Shown piece by piece: positions 7,562 through 17,424 of a stretch of DNA of 64,000 nt. Made by a program: the position numbers and the translations under genes. Origin of the DNA: a bacterium. GTDB lineage: Bacteria > 4484-113 > JAFGCY01. The stretch spans positions 118,003 to 182,002 of the forward strand of contig JAGRNT010000010.1 of NCBI GenBank assembly GCA_020440605.1. The letters are read 5' to 3'. The notes below the pieces were generated by a model. The model was not told the origin of the DNA. It saw only the letters and a list, made by a program, of their open reading frames with translations, and did not search any database. Positions within the stretch are counted from its first letter, which is position 1. Every line of letters begins with the position of its first letter.

Positions 7562-10500
7562 TCAGATCGTGCTGATAATCCTCAGTTCATCAGCAAGGTA
7601 ATCGCGGTAGATGATGTGCCAGCGGCCGTCCTGGCCGATCAGCAGTTCCGGCCGCGACAACGGCCCCTCAACCTCAGGGACCTGCAGCCTGGCGAATCCA
7701 TTGCCCTTGTTCCATTCAAGATGCTGGATCCGCCCGAGGTTGTCAGCGGTCAGGCCGACGAAGGTACTGCCCCATGCCTGACAGGCGGAACTGACGAACA
7801 CGCTGTCCTCCGGAGCGTTGGCCGGGTAGTTGAAGGCCAGCTCGTGGGTGCTGATGCTGCCGTCGGACTTCAGCACGACTCGCAGCGGGAATTCAGCGGG
7901 GCCATTCGTCACATGCCATGCGCTGGAGGTTGCCATCGTGCCAGGCTCAGTGAATGTGGTGCCGTCCACCAGCCTGCCTTCAGTCGAGCTGTCGAGGTCA
8001 TTGCGCAGCAGGTCGGAGACGTGCTGGATGGAGCCGTTGGCAGGATCCAGGTAGCCGAGGCTCGTCTGGGTGGGACTGCCGTGTTCGTAATAGACAAGGG
8101 CACGAATCAGTTCACCCGGGGCGGCGATGGAGCCTTCCAGCACCGGCTGCCTGGCAACCGTGAGGATCTGGCTGCCACCGCTTTCAGTATAGACGCCGTA
8201 CTGGTCACCTGAGGTGATTGTTCCGCCGACGCGCAGCGGGCCTTCATCACTGATGTAGGAGAAGCCTGAGCTGTCAACGGCAACATTGTCAACGAAGTCA
8301 TATCCGCTGCCATTCCACTTCATCAGCTTGCAGTCGAGAGCCTGCCACGTAATATACAGGTCACCTGCGCTGTCCGTGCCCAGATCAACCTTCTCGGGGA
8401 AAGTGGCAACCACTTCAGCTTCGTTCCACGTGACTGAATCGGTACTGACAAGGTGCAGGTACTGCGGACCCGGAACGGCGGTGACCTGCATCACATGCAG
8501 TCCGTCACTGGCGGAAGCCGTCTGCAGCGAATTGCCCGGTCCCCATGTGCCTGGCATGTAGCCCCAGCGCAACTGGGTGTCATCCTCAAACAGCTGGGTG
8601 ACAAAGGTCCTGCCGTCATAGTCCCGTCCGATGCAGAGAAGCCCATCCTCGCCGGGATACTCCAGCAGCCTGAAATCATGCGGATAAACCTTCTCTTCCA
8701 TTGTGCTCCAGGTTTCCCAGGCATCATTGTCTCGTTGCACGATCCACGTTTCACCTGTGAAGGCAACGATGCCGACAAAGGTCCTGCCATCCCTGAAGCC
8801 GATGGACAGGTTCTCTGCCTGGAAATCGTTGTAGAGGTTCTCTACAGGCTTCCATGTGTCGTTGTCAGCATTCAGGGCCGTCCAGAACTGTCCGCCCTTG
8901 TGATAGACAATTTCCGGCCGGTCTGTCGCGGGATTGACTTCCATGTCAATCAGGCTGTTAAACGGGTTTACATCCGCAATGAAGGCAGTGTCGACAATGC
9001 TGCTGCCATCATATCTTGCCCAGTGCAGGCCCTCGTCGTAGTAGGTGATTTCGAACAGGTCAAGCGCATTGTTGTATTCAACATCGTATGAATATCCGGG
9101 ACCGATCTGCTGCAGAACGTCGGTCGTGTTGCCGGTGCCGAAATCCAGGCGCCTGATGCGGTTGTTATTGGTACTCGTTGCATCCCAGTAGAACAGGTTG
9201 AGATTGCCACTGCCGTCCGTTACCAGCATCGGTCGCTCGATACGGAAGACGTCCATCTCAAAGTCCGGCATGTAATTCAGTTTGCCGTTGCTGAAGGTGA
9301 TGATGCGATAGCGGCGGCCAGCATAGCCGGGGGCAGTCATTGCACCAATGAAGGCCCAGCCTCCATCATATGGGGCAGGTTCACTGAGCCAGGCATGTGT
9401 TTGACGGGAATTGGAGATGAAGTCATAGCTGATTTCGCCGGTTTTCCTGGTGGTCATGGCGAAGACACCTCCGACATAACCTTCCCAGCCAAATGTTGTC
9501 ACTGAGTCATCCGCAGGATTGGCAACAGTATGCAGGTTGATGGTGCGGCGAACTTTGCCTTCGCGCGCATAGAGCAGCCTGGAGTTCTCCTGCCAGACAG
9601 GCAGGATAGTGATCGGTGTGAAATCCGGGGCACTCATCTGATCCGGGCTGTCATTGCCGTCGCTGTCCGACCAGCAGGTTCCGCGCACGATGTAGTTGCC
9701 CGGCTGCAGTTCGAGCTCCAACACCGGGCTGCTCTGCTCCACCGGGTCAATGCCGCTGCCGAACTCGAAGCGGTACTGCACGATCGGATCCCCGTCCGGA
9801 TGGAACGAGGCTGACATGTCGAAGCTCGCGGTGTATGGTCCGTCAAAGCTGCCGCCCGGTCCCTGCAGGACAGCCACGGGGCCGTAGTCCCCGGGCATGG
9901 TGCTGAATTCATGCTGGGCACCGAAAACGACATTGCCCACCGTATCCAGGCTGTTCACACGGTACAGGTAAGGCGTATCCGTCAGGACATCGGTGTCGAT
10001 GTAGTAGTTGTCAGTCTGCGGCTGCAGTGTCAGATCCTGCCAGTCACTGCCGTCCGCGGGTGAGCGCTGCACCATGTAGCCCGCGAAGAAGGGCTCCGCC
10101 AGGCTCGGGCTGTCCGCCCACTGGAACTGTATGCTGGCATTGCCGCCGCTCTGGCTGAGGTTGCTGACCGGGACGATCCCGAGCTCGCTGTCGTCAACAC
10201 CGAGCAGCACGGAGTTGAGCTGCAGGCTGCCGCCCGCAGGGACGATCAGCGCCATGTAGTGCCAGCCCAGCGGAGACTTGAATTCCGGGCCTGCCGGATA
10301 TTCAAGCTGCTGGTCATCGCTGAAAGGGCCTGAGCTGACCCAGCGAGCACTTCCGTAGTCGGAGTAGGCCAGGTAGTATTCACTGCCGCCCTCGGCCACG
10401 TCTATCAGCAGGCTGTTGGGATGCTGGGACTCAGTGAAGCTGCCGGCTCCCCAGATGGCGTATGCCATGGCGGAGGAAGCATCCATGTAGAGATGGTCCC

Positions 10501-10762
10501 CCACGGGAGTGCCTCCGCTGCCGCCCGGCAGCATGTCGGCGGCGATGTCCACCACATGCCAGCCGGGGCCGATCACGCTGGATTCGCGGCCGGGGTCATC
10601 CAGTCCGACAAGTCCCGGCAATCCGGAGTCCATAGTCCCGCCCGCCAGGGACAGCTCACTGGCCTGCGGAACAAGCTTCGGGGATCCACTGCCACCGGCA
10701 CAGGCCCCCAGAACCAGCAATGCAGTGAACAAAGCACACAACGCAGTCATACGTGATTTCAT
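7562..10762 (-). CDS. Array lipoprotein B: FN3/PKD/propeller-like surface protein
   Basis: 1066 residues. ATG 10762 has GGGAGC at 10769-10774; a second ATG 4 bases upstream is out of frame. Lipobox LGAC, Cys21. Order: N-terminal module (about 60-200, IGPGWHVVDI and YYLAYSDYGSARW), FN3-like (FFAGYMVQRSP to YLYRVNSLDTVGN), PKD-like (SASFHPDGDPIVQY, LQPGNYIVRGTC with a SDSDGNDSPD insert), then a long repetitive region with propeller-type units such as VNPATDRPEIVYHKGGQFWTA and ALNADNDTW. It ends DGRWHIIYRDYLADELRIISTI. A is its nearest relative. The 228 bases to A hold no clear terminator. Confidence 0.88.
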   Translation of the reverse strand: MKSRMTALCALFTALLVLGACAGGSGSPKLVPQASELSLAGGTMDSGLPGLVGLDDPGRESSVIGPGWHVVDIAADMLPGGSGGTPVGDHLYMDASSAMAYAIWGAGSFTESQHPNSLLIDVAEGGSEYYLAYSDYGSARWVSSGPFSDDQQLEYPAGPEFKSPLGWHYMALIVPAGGSLQLNSVLLGVDDSELGIVPVSNLSQSGGNASIQFQWADSPSLAEPFFAGYMVQRSPADGSDWQDLTLQPQTDNYYIDTDVLTDTPYLYRVNSLDTVGNVVFGAQHEFSTMPGDYGPVAVLQGPGGSFDGPYTASFDMSASFHPDGDPIVQYRFEFGSGIDPVEQSSPVLELELQPGNYIVRGTCWSDSDGNDSPDQMSAPDFTPITILPVWQENSRLLYAREGKVRRTINLHTVANPADDSVTTFGWEGYVGGVFAMTTRKTGEISYDFISNSRQTHAWLSEPAPYDGGWAFIGAMTAPGYAGRRYRIITFSNGKLNYMPDFEMDVFRIERPMLVTDGSGNLNLFYWDATSTNNNRIRRLDFGTGNTTDVLQQIGPGYSYDVEYNNALDLFEITYYDEGLHWARYDGSSIVDTAFIADVNPFNSLIDMEVNPATDRPEIVYHKGGQFWTALNADNDTWKPVENLYNDFQAENLSIGFRDGRTFVGIVAFTGETWIVQRDNDAWETWSTMEEKVYPHDFRLLEYPGEDGLLCIGRDYDGRTFVTQLFEDDTQLRWGYMPGTWGPGNSLQTASASDGLHVMQVTAVPGPQYLHLVSTDSVTWNEAEVVATFPEKVDLGTDSAGDLYITWQALDCKLMKWNGSGYDFVDNVAVDSSGFSYISDEGPLRVGGTITSGDQYGVYTESGGSQILTVARQPVLEGSIAAPGELIRALVYYEHGSPTQTSLGYLDPANGSIQHVSDLLRNDLDSSTEGRLVDGTTFTEPGTMATSSAWHVTNGPAEFPLRVVLKSDGSISTHELAFNYPANAPEDSVFVSSACQAWGSTFVGLTADNLGRIQHLEWNKGNGFARLQVPEVEGPLSRPELLIGQDGRWHIIYRDYLADELRIISTI

Positions 10763-10849
10763 TCATCAGCTCCCAACACAGTGATCTGTCCCAGTCAGGG
10801 CATTTACACCCTGTACAGATATATACACTGGCTGGGTTGCAGAAGTTTC

Positions 10850-10879
10850 ACCCCAGGCCTGGGTTTCCTCAACCTGAGG
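10850..10879. terminator. Paired palindromes between lipoproteins C and B
   Basis: CCCAGGCCTGGG (10852-10863) and CCTCAACCTGAGG (10867-10879) lie head to tail 54-81 bases past the stop of C. Neither is followed by a clear U-tract on the minus strand, so a role in ending the C transcript is plausible but weak. Confidence 0.35.
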
Positions 10880-10932
10880 ATTGATCCCACTGTAATCGCC
10901 ATCTAAGCCACCGCCATTGCGCCGGTCCGGGT

Positions 10933-13900
10933 TCAGATCGTGCTCAGCACCTTCAGTTCGTCATTCGCCAGATCGCGGTAGAAGAGATGCCAGCGACCGT
11001 CGGGACCCGTAGCGAGCTGACCCTGGGAATAGATCCGGCCCTCAGGGAGCGGCAGGCTTTCGTATTCGCCGAAGGTCTCCCATTCCAGCAGGCGCTCCGG
11101 ACCGCTGTTGTCGCTCACGAAAGCCACGAGGCTCATGCCATTGGTGTTCATCACGCTCACCGTGCGCCGCAGATCGCCATGGGTGAAGAGCTGGATGCTG
11201 AGCGGCAGATCCTCAATGTAGGGTTCACTCAGCAGTGACATCCGTACCCTGATCGGCCGCAGCTCCGGACCATAGGCCACATACCAGACCGGCCGGTCCT
11301 GGAAATACGGCAGGCCAAGCTGCACGCCGCCGTCAATCCAGCGGCTCTCAACGAAGTAGTCATCAGTGAAGCTCAGCGGCACATCGGCAAGATGCACGAC
11401 ACTAGACAGCCCGTAACCGACGATCCCCAGCTGGCCGGTATCAGGACTGCTCCCGCCGTAGTTCACCAGGCTAAGCGCAGTACTGCCTGCAAGAACGGGC
11501 TGGCCATCCCAGACCGGCAGGTTCGTGAGCAGGGTATCGATGGGCAGCTGGCCCTGGCGCTGGGAGCGCAGGAAGGCCGGCACATTGCCTCGGTCGTCAA
11601 CCTGGATCAGGTAATTGCGTTCACCGCTCAAAAGTGGGATCACGTCGTTGGAAGCTCCCAGCGTGGCCAGTCCGGCAAAGGCCGCCCCGTTCCATTCCTG
11701 CAGCTGGGCGTCGACACCGTCATGGAAGGAGAGGAACAGGTGCTTCGCCGTGTCGCGGCAGAGGCGCGGAAAGTACCCGGCCGGATTAAAGGCACCTTCG
11801 GTCCAGTTTTCCCCATCACTGCTGTGGTAGTGCCAGATCTTGCCGAAGCGTTCCTCGACGACATGCAGCTCATTCTCACTGGCAGCGGCTGCCATGTGCA
11901 GGCCGTGCCCGGAGGCCGCGGGGATCCCCGGTAATGCCGTCTGGCTGTCCTGCGTGGTGATGTCCTTGATGGCGATGTTCCAGCTGGAGAGCATGGTGTA
12001 GCTGCGGAAGCCCGTACTGCCTGGCAGGCGCAGCAGGTGCTGCAGTCCGAGGCAGGGGAAGTCGTCATCTTCGTTGACAAGACTCCAGTTGCCACTTTCC
12101 AGCGCGAAGAGCCGGCAGACTCCGCTGACGGAATCCGTGAGCTGGCAGTAGAGCCTGCCGTCAGCGGCGATCAGGTCCCCGCCGATGGTCTGGGTCCCGG
12201 AGGGGTCAATGATCTGCAGCGCGGACCAGGTCTGCAGGTCCGCATTCAGGGCACTGTAGAAGTACTGGCTGCCCTGCAGCAGGATCACGGCCGGGCGGTT
12301 GGTGGAGGGATCATGCTCCAGATCCACGAAGCTGGTGGGAGCCGGACTGACGACGGCGGAGTTGAAGCTGCCATCGGGCATGCGGCGGATCCACTCCGCA
12401 CTGCCGCCGCTGACGACGATGTCCACACCTCCACTGGCTGGATCGAATTCAATATCCGCAGATGTGGCCGCAGCGAGACCTGGCCGTACCACCTCAGTCG
12501 TCCCGGCCTTGATCCGGGTCAGCGTCAGGTCGAAGTCCACACCGGTATCATTGAAGTAGATGTAGAAGAGCTGTCCGATGTTGGTGGCCGCAAGTCCGAT
12601 GAACTCGGAATCCGCGAAGCCTGACGTGAAATCCACGAAGGACAGTTCCTCCCCGTCCCAGTAGCAGAGGGTTTCCCGGCTGGGCTGGTAGACCATCACG
12701 CTGTAACCGCCGTCGGTTTCCACCGGTTCGCTCAGGCTGCCGTTGCCACTGCCGGGAAGCGGGAGGAAGTCCCATTCCTGGGTACCGTCCGGGCGATGCG
12801 TGAGCGCACTGAGCCCGGGTTGCAGCACGTCATAGAACAGCAGTGTGCTGCTGCCATCCGGATTGGCAACCGGCTGGAAGCTCGGGCTGCGCGGGATCAG
12901 ATGTGGTCCGCTTGTCACCGTATGCGGCTGCTCCTCCCAGCGCGGATAGACCTTCAGCTGGGCATTTGTGGAGCTGCTCTTGCCGTTGCTCGTGGCTATG
13001 AAGAACAGGCTGTAGCAACCGGGCTGCAGCGTCACATCCAGCACCGGGTCCGGCGTGCTGATCGGGCCATCAGCACCGTTCAGGAAGAAGCTGTAGCCGC
13101 TGATCGGCGTGCCGTCCGGATCGTAGCTGCCGCTCAGGTCCAGACTGACCTGCACGGGGCCGTAGAGCGGACCCTGCGGAACGACGGGCATGACCACCGG
13201 GGCAGCATCGTTGCCAGGCAGCGCTGCCACCAGCAGGGATGAGCTGTACGCTGTGTTGCCACTGCTGTCCGTGGCACTGACGCGGTAACGATTGAACACT
13301 CCCGGCTGGCTCTCCTCGTCGATGTACACAGCGGAGCGGAACGGAGCACCGCTGATCCGCTGCCAGTTGCCACCGCTGGCCGGACGGCGCTCCACGGCAT
13401 AGCCCATGAAGTCGGCATCCGCATAGTCCGGGCTGTTGGGCCAGTGGATGATGACCTTCTGCTCCGAACTGCCGTCACTGAGCCCGATCATTGTCATTTC
13501 CGGCGCACTGCCGCCGCCATGCACGCCGATCTCCAGCGCATCCAGCTGCAGGCTGCCGCCCTCCGGTACGAGCAGGGCTACATAATGCAGCCCGCGCGGT
13601 GAAACATAGCGCCCCGGCGTGGCAAAGCCGTCCTCCGGATCGTACTGCACCATCTGGCTGGAGCTGAAGGGACCGAGCATCCGCCAGCGTCCGCCGTAGT
13701 AATCGCTGAAGGCGAGGTAGTACTCACAACTCACGCTGCTGACAAGGCTGTTCAGTCCCGTCGGTGCGGTATCCGCCGGCCAGTTGCCAAGCGCCCAGAT
13801 CTTCCAGGCCATCCCGCTGGCTGCTTCCAGCTTCCAGCCACCGGCACTGGCCACCGCCTGGGATGACTGGGTGGAGAAGTTTGGCTGGTCCAGTGCGATT

Positions 13901-14133
13901 TCCTGCCAGCCCGGACCACTCAGGGATGTGCCACGCACGAGTCCGCTCTCGCCGGGTGGGAGCTGCGGCAGGGCGTCCAGGGCCGGCAGCATGCTGAGCG
14001 GAGATTCCACAGCAGGCTGTGGAGCAGTAGGCGGATTGCCACCGCCACAGCATCCCAGCGTGAACAGCGCTACCAGAATTCCCAGCGAGACCACGATCCG
14101 CGGACTGCGGACCCTACAGAAGACTGCAAGCAC
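10933..14133 (-). CDS. Array lipoprotein C: FN3/PKD/propeller-like surface protein
   Basis: 1066 residues from a GTG at 14133. I choose it because GGGAG lies 6 bases upstream and because it makes the length equal to its neighbours; the open frame continues 26 codons upstream to an ATG at 14211 with no ribosome site. Lipobox TLGC, Cys28, followed by a second Cys. N-terminal module with GPGWQEIAL, YYLAFSDYYGGRW and HYVALLVPEGGSLQL. FN3-like from DFMGYAVERRP to YRVSATDSSGN. PKD-like with SGSYDPDGTPISGY and LQPGCYSLFF. The propeller-like region ends DGRWHLFYRDLANDELKVLSTI. Function unknown. Paralogues on both sides. Confidence 0.87.
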   Translation of the reverse strand: MLAVFCRVRSPRIVVSLGILVALFTLGCCGGGNPPTAPQPAVESPLSMLPALDALPQLPPGESGLVRGTSLSGPGWQEIALDQPNFSTQSSQAVASAGGWKLEAASGMAWKIWALGNWPADTAPTGLNSLVSSVSCEYYLAFSDYYGGRWRMLGPFSSSQMVQYDPEDGFATPGRYVSPRGLHYVALLVPEGGSLQLDALEIGVHGGGSAPEMTMIGLSDGSSEQKVIIHWPNSPDYADADFMGYAVERRPASGGNWQRISGAPFRSAVYIDEESQPGVFNRYRVSATDSSGNTAYSSSLLVAALPGNDAAPVVMPVVPQGPLYGPVQVSLDLSGSYDPDGTPISGYSFFLNGADGPISTPDPVLDVTLQPGCYSLFFIATSNGKSSSTNAQLKVYPRWEEQPHTVTSGPHLIPRSPSFQPVANPDGSSTLLFYDVLQPGLSALTHRPDGTQEWDFLPLPGSGNGSLSEPVETDGGYSVMVYQPSRETLCYWDGEELSFVDFTSGFADSEFIGLAATNIGQLFYIYFNDTGVDFDLTLTRIKAGTTEVVRPGLAAATSADIEFDPASGGVDIVVSGGSAEWIRRMPDGSFNSAVVSPAPTSFVDLEHDPSTNRPAVILLQGSQYFYSALNADLQTWSALQIIDPSGTQTIGGDLIAADGRLYCQLTDSVSGVCRLFALESGNWSLVNEDDDFPCLGLQHLLRLPGSTGFRSYTMLSSWNIAIKDITTQDSQTALPGIPAASGHGLHMAAAASENELHVVEERFGKIWHYHSSDGENWTEGAFNPAGYFPRLCRDTAKHLFLSFHDGVDAQLQEWNGAAFAGLATLGASNDVIPLLSGERNYLIQVDDRGNVPAFLRSQRQGQLPIDTLLTNLPVWDGQPVLAGSTALSLVNYGGSSPDTGQLGIVGYGLSSVVHLADVPLSFTDDYFVESRWIDGGVQLGLPYFQDRPVWYVAYGPELRPIRVRMSLLSEPYIEDLPLSIQLFTHGDLRRTVSVMNTNGMSLVAFVSDNSGPERLLEWETFGEYESLPLPEGRIYSQGQLATGPDGRWHLFYRDLANDELKVLSTI

Positions 14134-14251
14134 AAGCAACTCCCACCGGCAATGGCCGGATTCCAGAGAGCCAACCCGTGGCAGTCCGGGGACTGCTGTT
14201 GTATGGCGCAATCAATATAGCTGCTGCGCTGCCTGGACTGCAGAACGGGAA

Positions 14252-17200
14252 TTACGGGGTGCTGACAACCATCAGATCGTCATTGATGAGATCGTGATAG
14301 ATGATGTGCCAGCGGCCGTCGCTGCCCACGACCAGCTCCGGCTTGCTCATGAACGGGATCTCCGGCAGGGGCAGCTCCTCCCAGTTGCCGAAGTTGCTCC
14401 ATTCCATGTAGCCCCGGTCACCGGCGCTGCCGGCGACGATCCCGGCCGCGGTGTAACCCCGGGCCTGGACGATGCTGACCGTCCGCTCCAGGGCGGAAGG
14501 CTCCGGTTTGCCACCGGACTGGTCACTGAAGCCGTACTCATGGATCTGCTCATTGCCATCAAGGATGATGCGCTGCGGATTGTTGCCATTTCCGTAGGCC
14601 AGCATGAAGACCGGCAGCAGTTCCTCGCGGCCGGCATCGAAGAAGCTGCAGCCATCCACCCAGCGACCGCCGCTGACCATCGCCCGCGGCAGGGGGATAT
14701 CCGCCTCGCGCGGGTCCAGCAGATGGTCATCATTGAGGCTGATCCGGCCCAGACTTGATCCGGTGATGTCCGCCCCACCGCTGTATCCGTAGCCATGGAA
14801 GCTGCCCGGTGAGTCAAAATAGACCGCGGCCTGCCAGAGGATGCCGTCATTCCAGGCCCTGACTTCCGGAAAGCCTCCATAGATGGCATACAGGGAATTC
14901 ACCGCATCCTGCTGGTAGAGCATCGTGAGCGTGCCCTGGTCGGAAACCGTCGGGAACACGTCCTCCTGCAGGTCGGCGAAGCCGGAAATGTCCTGGTCAC
15001 CGGGCACCCATATATGGAAGCTGATGTTGTTGTCCTCAGTCCTGGCGAGGACCACATTGCCATCTTCATCGCTGCCCACAGCCATCTCATGGACGTCGGC
15101 AATCACGGGCCGGACCTGCCAGTTGACGGCGTCAGCACTGACATAGTGCCGTGCGTCACCCTTCAGCTTCGAGAAGAGGTTGATGCCGTTGAAGCCGTTC
15201 GTCGCCATCAGGGAGACACCCTGGCGGTCAGCGCCGTTCTCGTCGAGCAGCAAGCTGAACTGTCCGCTGCCGTCCCCACGGTAGCAGTAGCGCCGTCCGT
15301 CGGAACTCAGATCAAGCAGGGAGAGACGGCCCTGCTGCGGATTGGCAATCAGCGCATGGTTGGATGCCATGTCGTGGCTGAATGGCGCAAATTCAGTGAA
15401 CCCGCCGCTGCCGCCGGAGAGGATGCTCAGCAGCTTGCTGTCCGTGCTGATCACGCTGCAGTAGGCGGTGCCTCCGCTCTCCACAAGTTCGTGAGACGTT
15501 GCCAGTGGCGTCTCCCCGCCGACACTGACTGCGGCGCTCCAGGCCGTGGCATCGGCATTGAGCTCCCGGTAGCTGACTACTCCGCCACGGGCGTGTGTCA
15601 GCAGCGGTCGGCCGTCGGACTCACGCAGCTCGAGGTCGAGATGCAGCGTCCATTCGGGATCCACCTGGGCCTCGGCCAGCACGGCATTGTCAGCGACCCG
15701 CATCCATTCGAGGGATTCAGTCTGGTAGATGCAGTCCACGGCATCCATGACGGGGTTGTAGACGCAGGCGGGAATCCTGCCGACGGCGATCCCACTCGCG
15801 GGCGAGATGCTGCGGCCGCTGAACAGCTCGGTCAGGGTCGCATTGTAGTCACCGCCGTCGTCAACATAGTGCAGCAGCCAGAGGCGCTCCGCACCGTCGG
15901 AGGCCAGTGCACAGAAGATGTTGTCCATCTGCCTTGCGCGATACTGCGAATATTCAAGTGAATCACCGGTCCATTCGATAAGGTGCAGGTAGCCATCGAA
16001 GACCACCCCTGAGAGGGGCCGCCCGCCGTGGATCACCGGCTGGCAGAGCTGCGCATACAACGTGCCGTAGACAGGCAGGAAATCCCGGATGATGCTGCCG
16101 TCCGGCCGTATGCAGAGGGCGGCGATCCCGGGCACGCTCAGGTCGGCATAGAGGAACAGTTCACTGCCGTCGCGCGGGTCGGTGATGCCGCAGGCATCGT
16201 AGGTACTCACCGTGTCCTCCTCGCCGGCATCGATCAGCACCGGATCCTGCCAGCGGGGATAGACCTTCAGATAGGCCGATGTGTAGCCGATCTCTCCGTT
16301 CGCGGTCAACCATGCCGTGATCCGGTAACAGCCCGGCTGCATCGGCAGTTCGAGCACAGACTGGGCCGAGTCAATCACCTCAGCGTCGTCGCCGAGCTGG
16401 AAGTGATAGCCCTCGATGATGTCCCCGTCGGGATCATAACTGGCGCTCATGTCCAGTCTGACCGTTGTCGGACCGAAGAGGCTGTCCGCATCGACCTCCA
16501 GGCGGGCCACTGGTGCCGCGTCAGAGTTGCTCAGCCCGAACTGCCTGACTGCGCTGTAGGAGACATTCCCGGAAGTGTCAGTACTGAGGATCCGGTAGCG
16601 GCGCTCCAGCCCGTCCTGCCCGTCCTCATCCATGAATGAAGTCTCATGCTGCGGCTCCGTTGTCAACCTCAGCCAGGCCGTACTGCCGATCGGGGCCCGT
16701 TCGATGTGGTAGCCGGCGAAATCCGGATCCAGATGGCTCAGGCTGTGCACCCAGGAGAAGGCCACTTCCGTCTGGCTGCTGTTGTCAAATATGTACTCCA
16801 CAGCCGCCGGGGCGTCAGCCCCGCCGTCGACACCCAGTTCAATTGATGTCAGCTCCACGGAGCTGCCGGCAGCCGCCAGCAGCACGATGAAATGCCGGCC
16901 GAAGCTGCTCGTCAGATCGGCGGGAAGCGGATACTCAACCAGTGCGTCGCCGCTGTACGGACCACTGAAGTTCCAGCGCCCGCTGGCATAGTCAACCCAG
17001 CCGAGGCTGTACTCTCCGCTGGCTTCCGTCACCGCTGCGCGGATGGAAGTCGGCTGCACATCGCCGCTGAAGCCGCCAACGGGCCAGATCCGCCAGGCGG
17101 ATTCCGCCTCATCGAACAGCAGCCCCTCTGCACCCTCGCTGACTGCATGCTGCAGATAGGGCGTACCGTCCGGACTGACAGGCAGGCTGTGCCAGCCGGG

Positions 17201-17368
17201 TCCGGCAATACTGGCAACATGCTCGATGCCGGCCAGATCGTCCGGGGAGGGCAGCGTCTGGCCACCCGTTCCCTCCAGCTGCCGTGGCTGCAGCTCCGCA
17301 TCGCGGCCGCCGCAGGACAGCTGCAGCAGGGCACAGAAAAACAACATCATCAGTCCAGTGACACGCAT
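14252..17368 (-). CDS. Array lipoprotein D: FN3/PKD/propeller-like surface protein
   Basis: 1038 residues, the shortest complete member. ATG 17368; a weak TTAGGA lies about 9 bases upstream. Cys19 in QLSC, an atypical lipobox with Gln at -3. N-terminal module: IAGPGWHSLPV and YSLGWVDYASGRW. FN3-like: DFAGYHIERAP to RYRILSTDTSGN. PKD-like: SASYDPDGDIIEGY, MQPGCYRITA. It ends DGRWHIIYHDLINDDLMVVSTP. Only 56 bases separate it from the stop of E, with no terminator, so D is probably cotranscribed with E. The C-terminal WEELPLPE segment groups it with C and E. Confidence 0.87.
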   Translation of the reverse strand: MRVTGLMMLFFCALLQLSCGGRDAELQPRQLEGTGGQTLPSPDDLAGIEHVASIAGPGWHSLPVSPDGTPYLQHAVSEGAEGLLFDEAESAWRIWPVGGFSGDVQPTSIRAAVTEASGEYSLGWVDYASGRWNFSGPYSGDALVEYPLPADLTSSFGRHFIVLLAAAGSSVELTSIELGVDGGADAPAAVEYIFDNSSQTEVAFSWVHSLSHLDPDFAGYHIERAPIGSTAWLRLTTEPQHETSFMDEDGQDGLERRYRILSTDTSGNVSYSAVRQFGLSNSDAAPVARLEVDADSLFGPTTVRLDMSASYDPDGDIIEGYHFQLGDDAEVIDSAQSVLELPMQPGCYRITAWLTANGEIGYTSAYLKVYPRWQDPVLIDAGEEDTVSTYDACGITDPRDGSELFLYADLSVPGIAALCIRPDGSIIRDFLPVYGTLYAQLCQPVIHGGRPLSGVVFDGYLHLIEWTGDSLEYSQYRARQMDNIFCALASDGAERLWLLHYVDDGGDYNATLTELFSGRSISPASGIAVGRIPACVYNPVMDAVDCIYQTESLEWMRVADNAVLAEAQVDPEWTLHLDLELRESDGRPLLTHARGGVVSYRELNADATAWSAAVSVGGETPLATSHELVESGGTAYCSVISTDSKLLSILSGGSGGFTEFAPFSHDMASNHALIANPQQGRLSLLDLSSDGRRYCYRGDGSGQFSLLLDENGADRQGVSLMATNGFNGINLFSKLKGDARHYVSADAVNWQVRPVIADVHEMAVGSDEDGNVVLARTEDNNISFHIWVPGDQDISGFADLQEDVFPTVSDQGTLTMLYQQDAVNSLYAIYGGFPEVRAWNDGILWQAAVYFDSPGSFHGYGYSGGADITGSSLGRISLNDDHLLDPREADIPLPRAMVSGGRWVDGCSFFDAGREELLPVFMLAYGNGNNPQRIILDGNEQIHEYGFSDQSGGKPEPSALERTVSIVQARGYTAAGIVAGSAGDRGYMEWSNFGNWEELPLPEIPFMSKPELVVGSDGRWHIIYHDLINDDLMVVSTP

Positions 17369-17424
17369 CCTTCCATCCTAACCCGGCATCTGCCGCAGCT
17401 CCGCTGCCAACCGGGATTTCACAT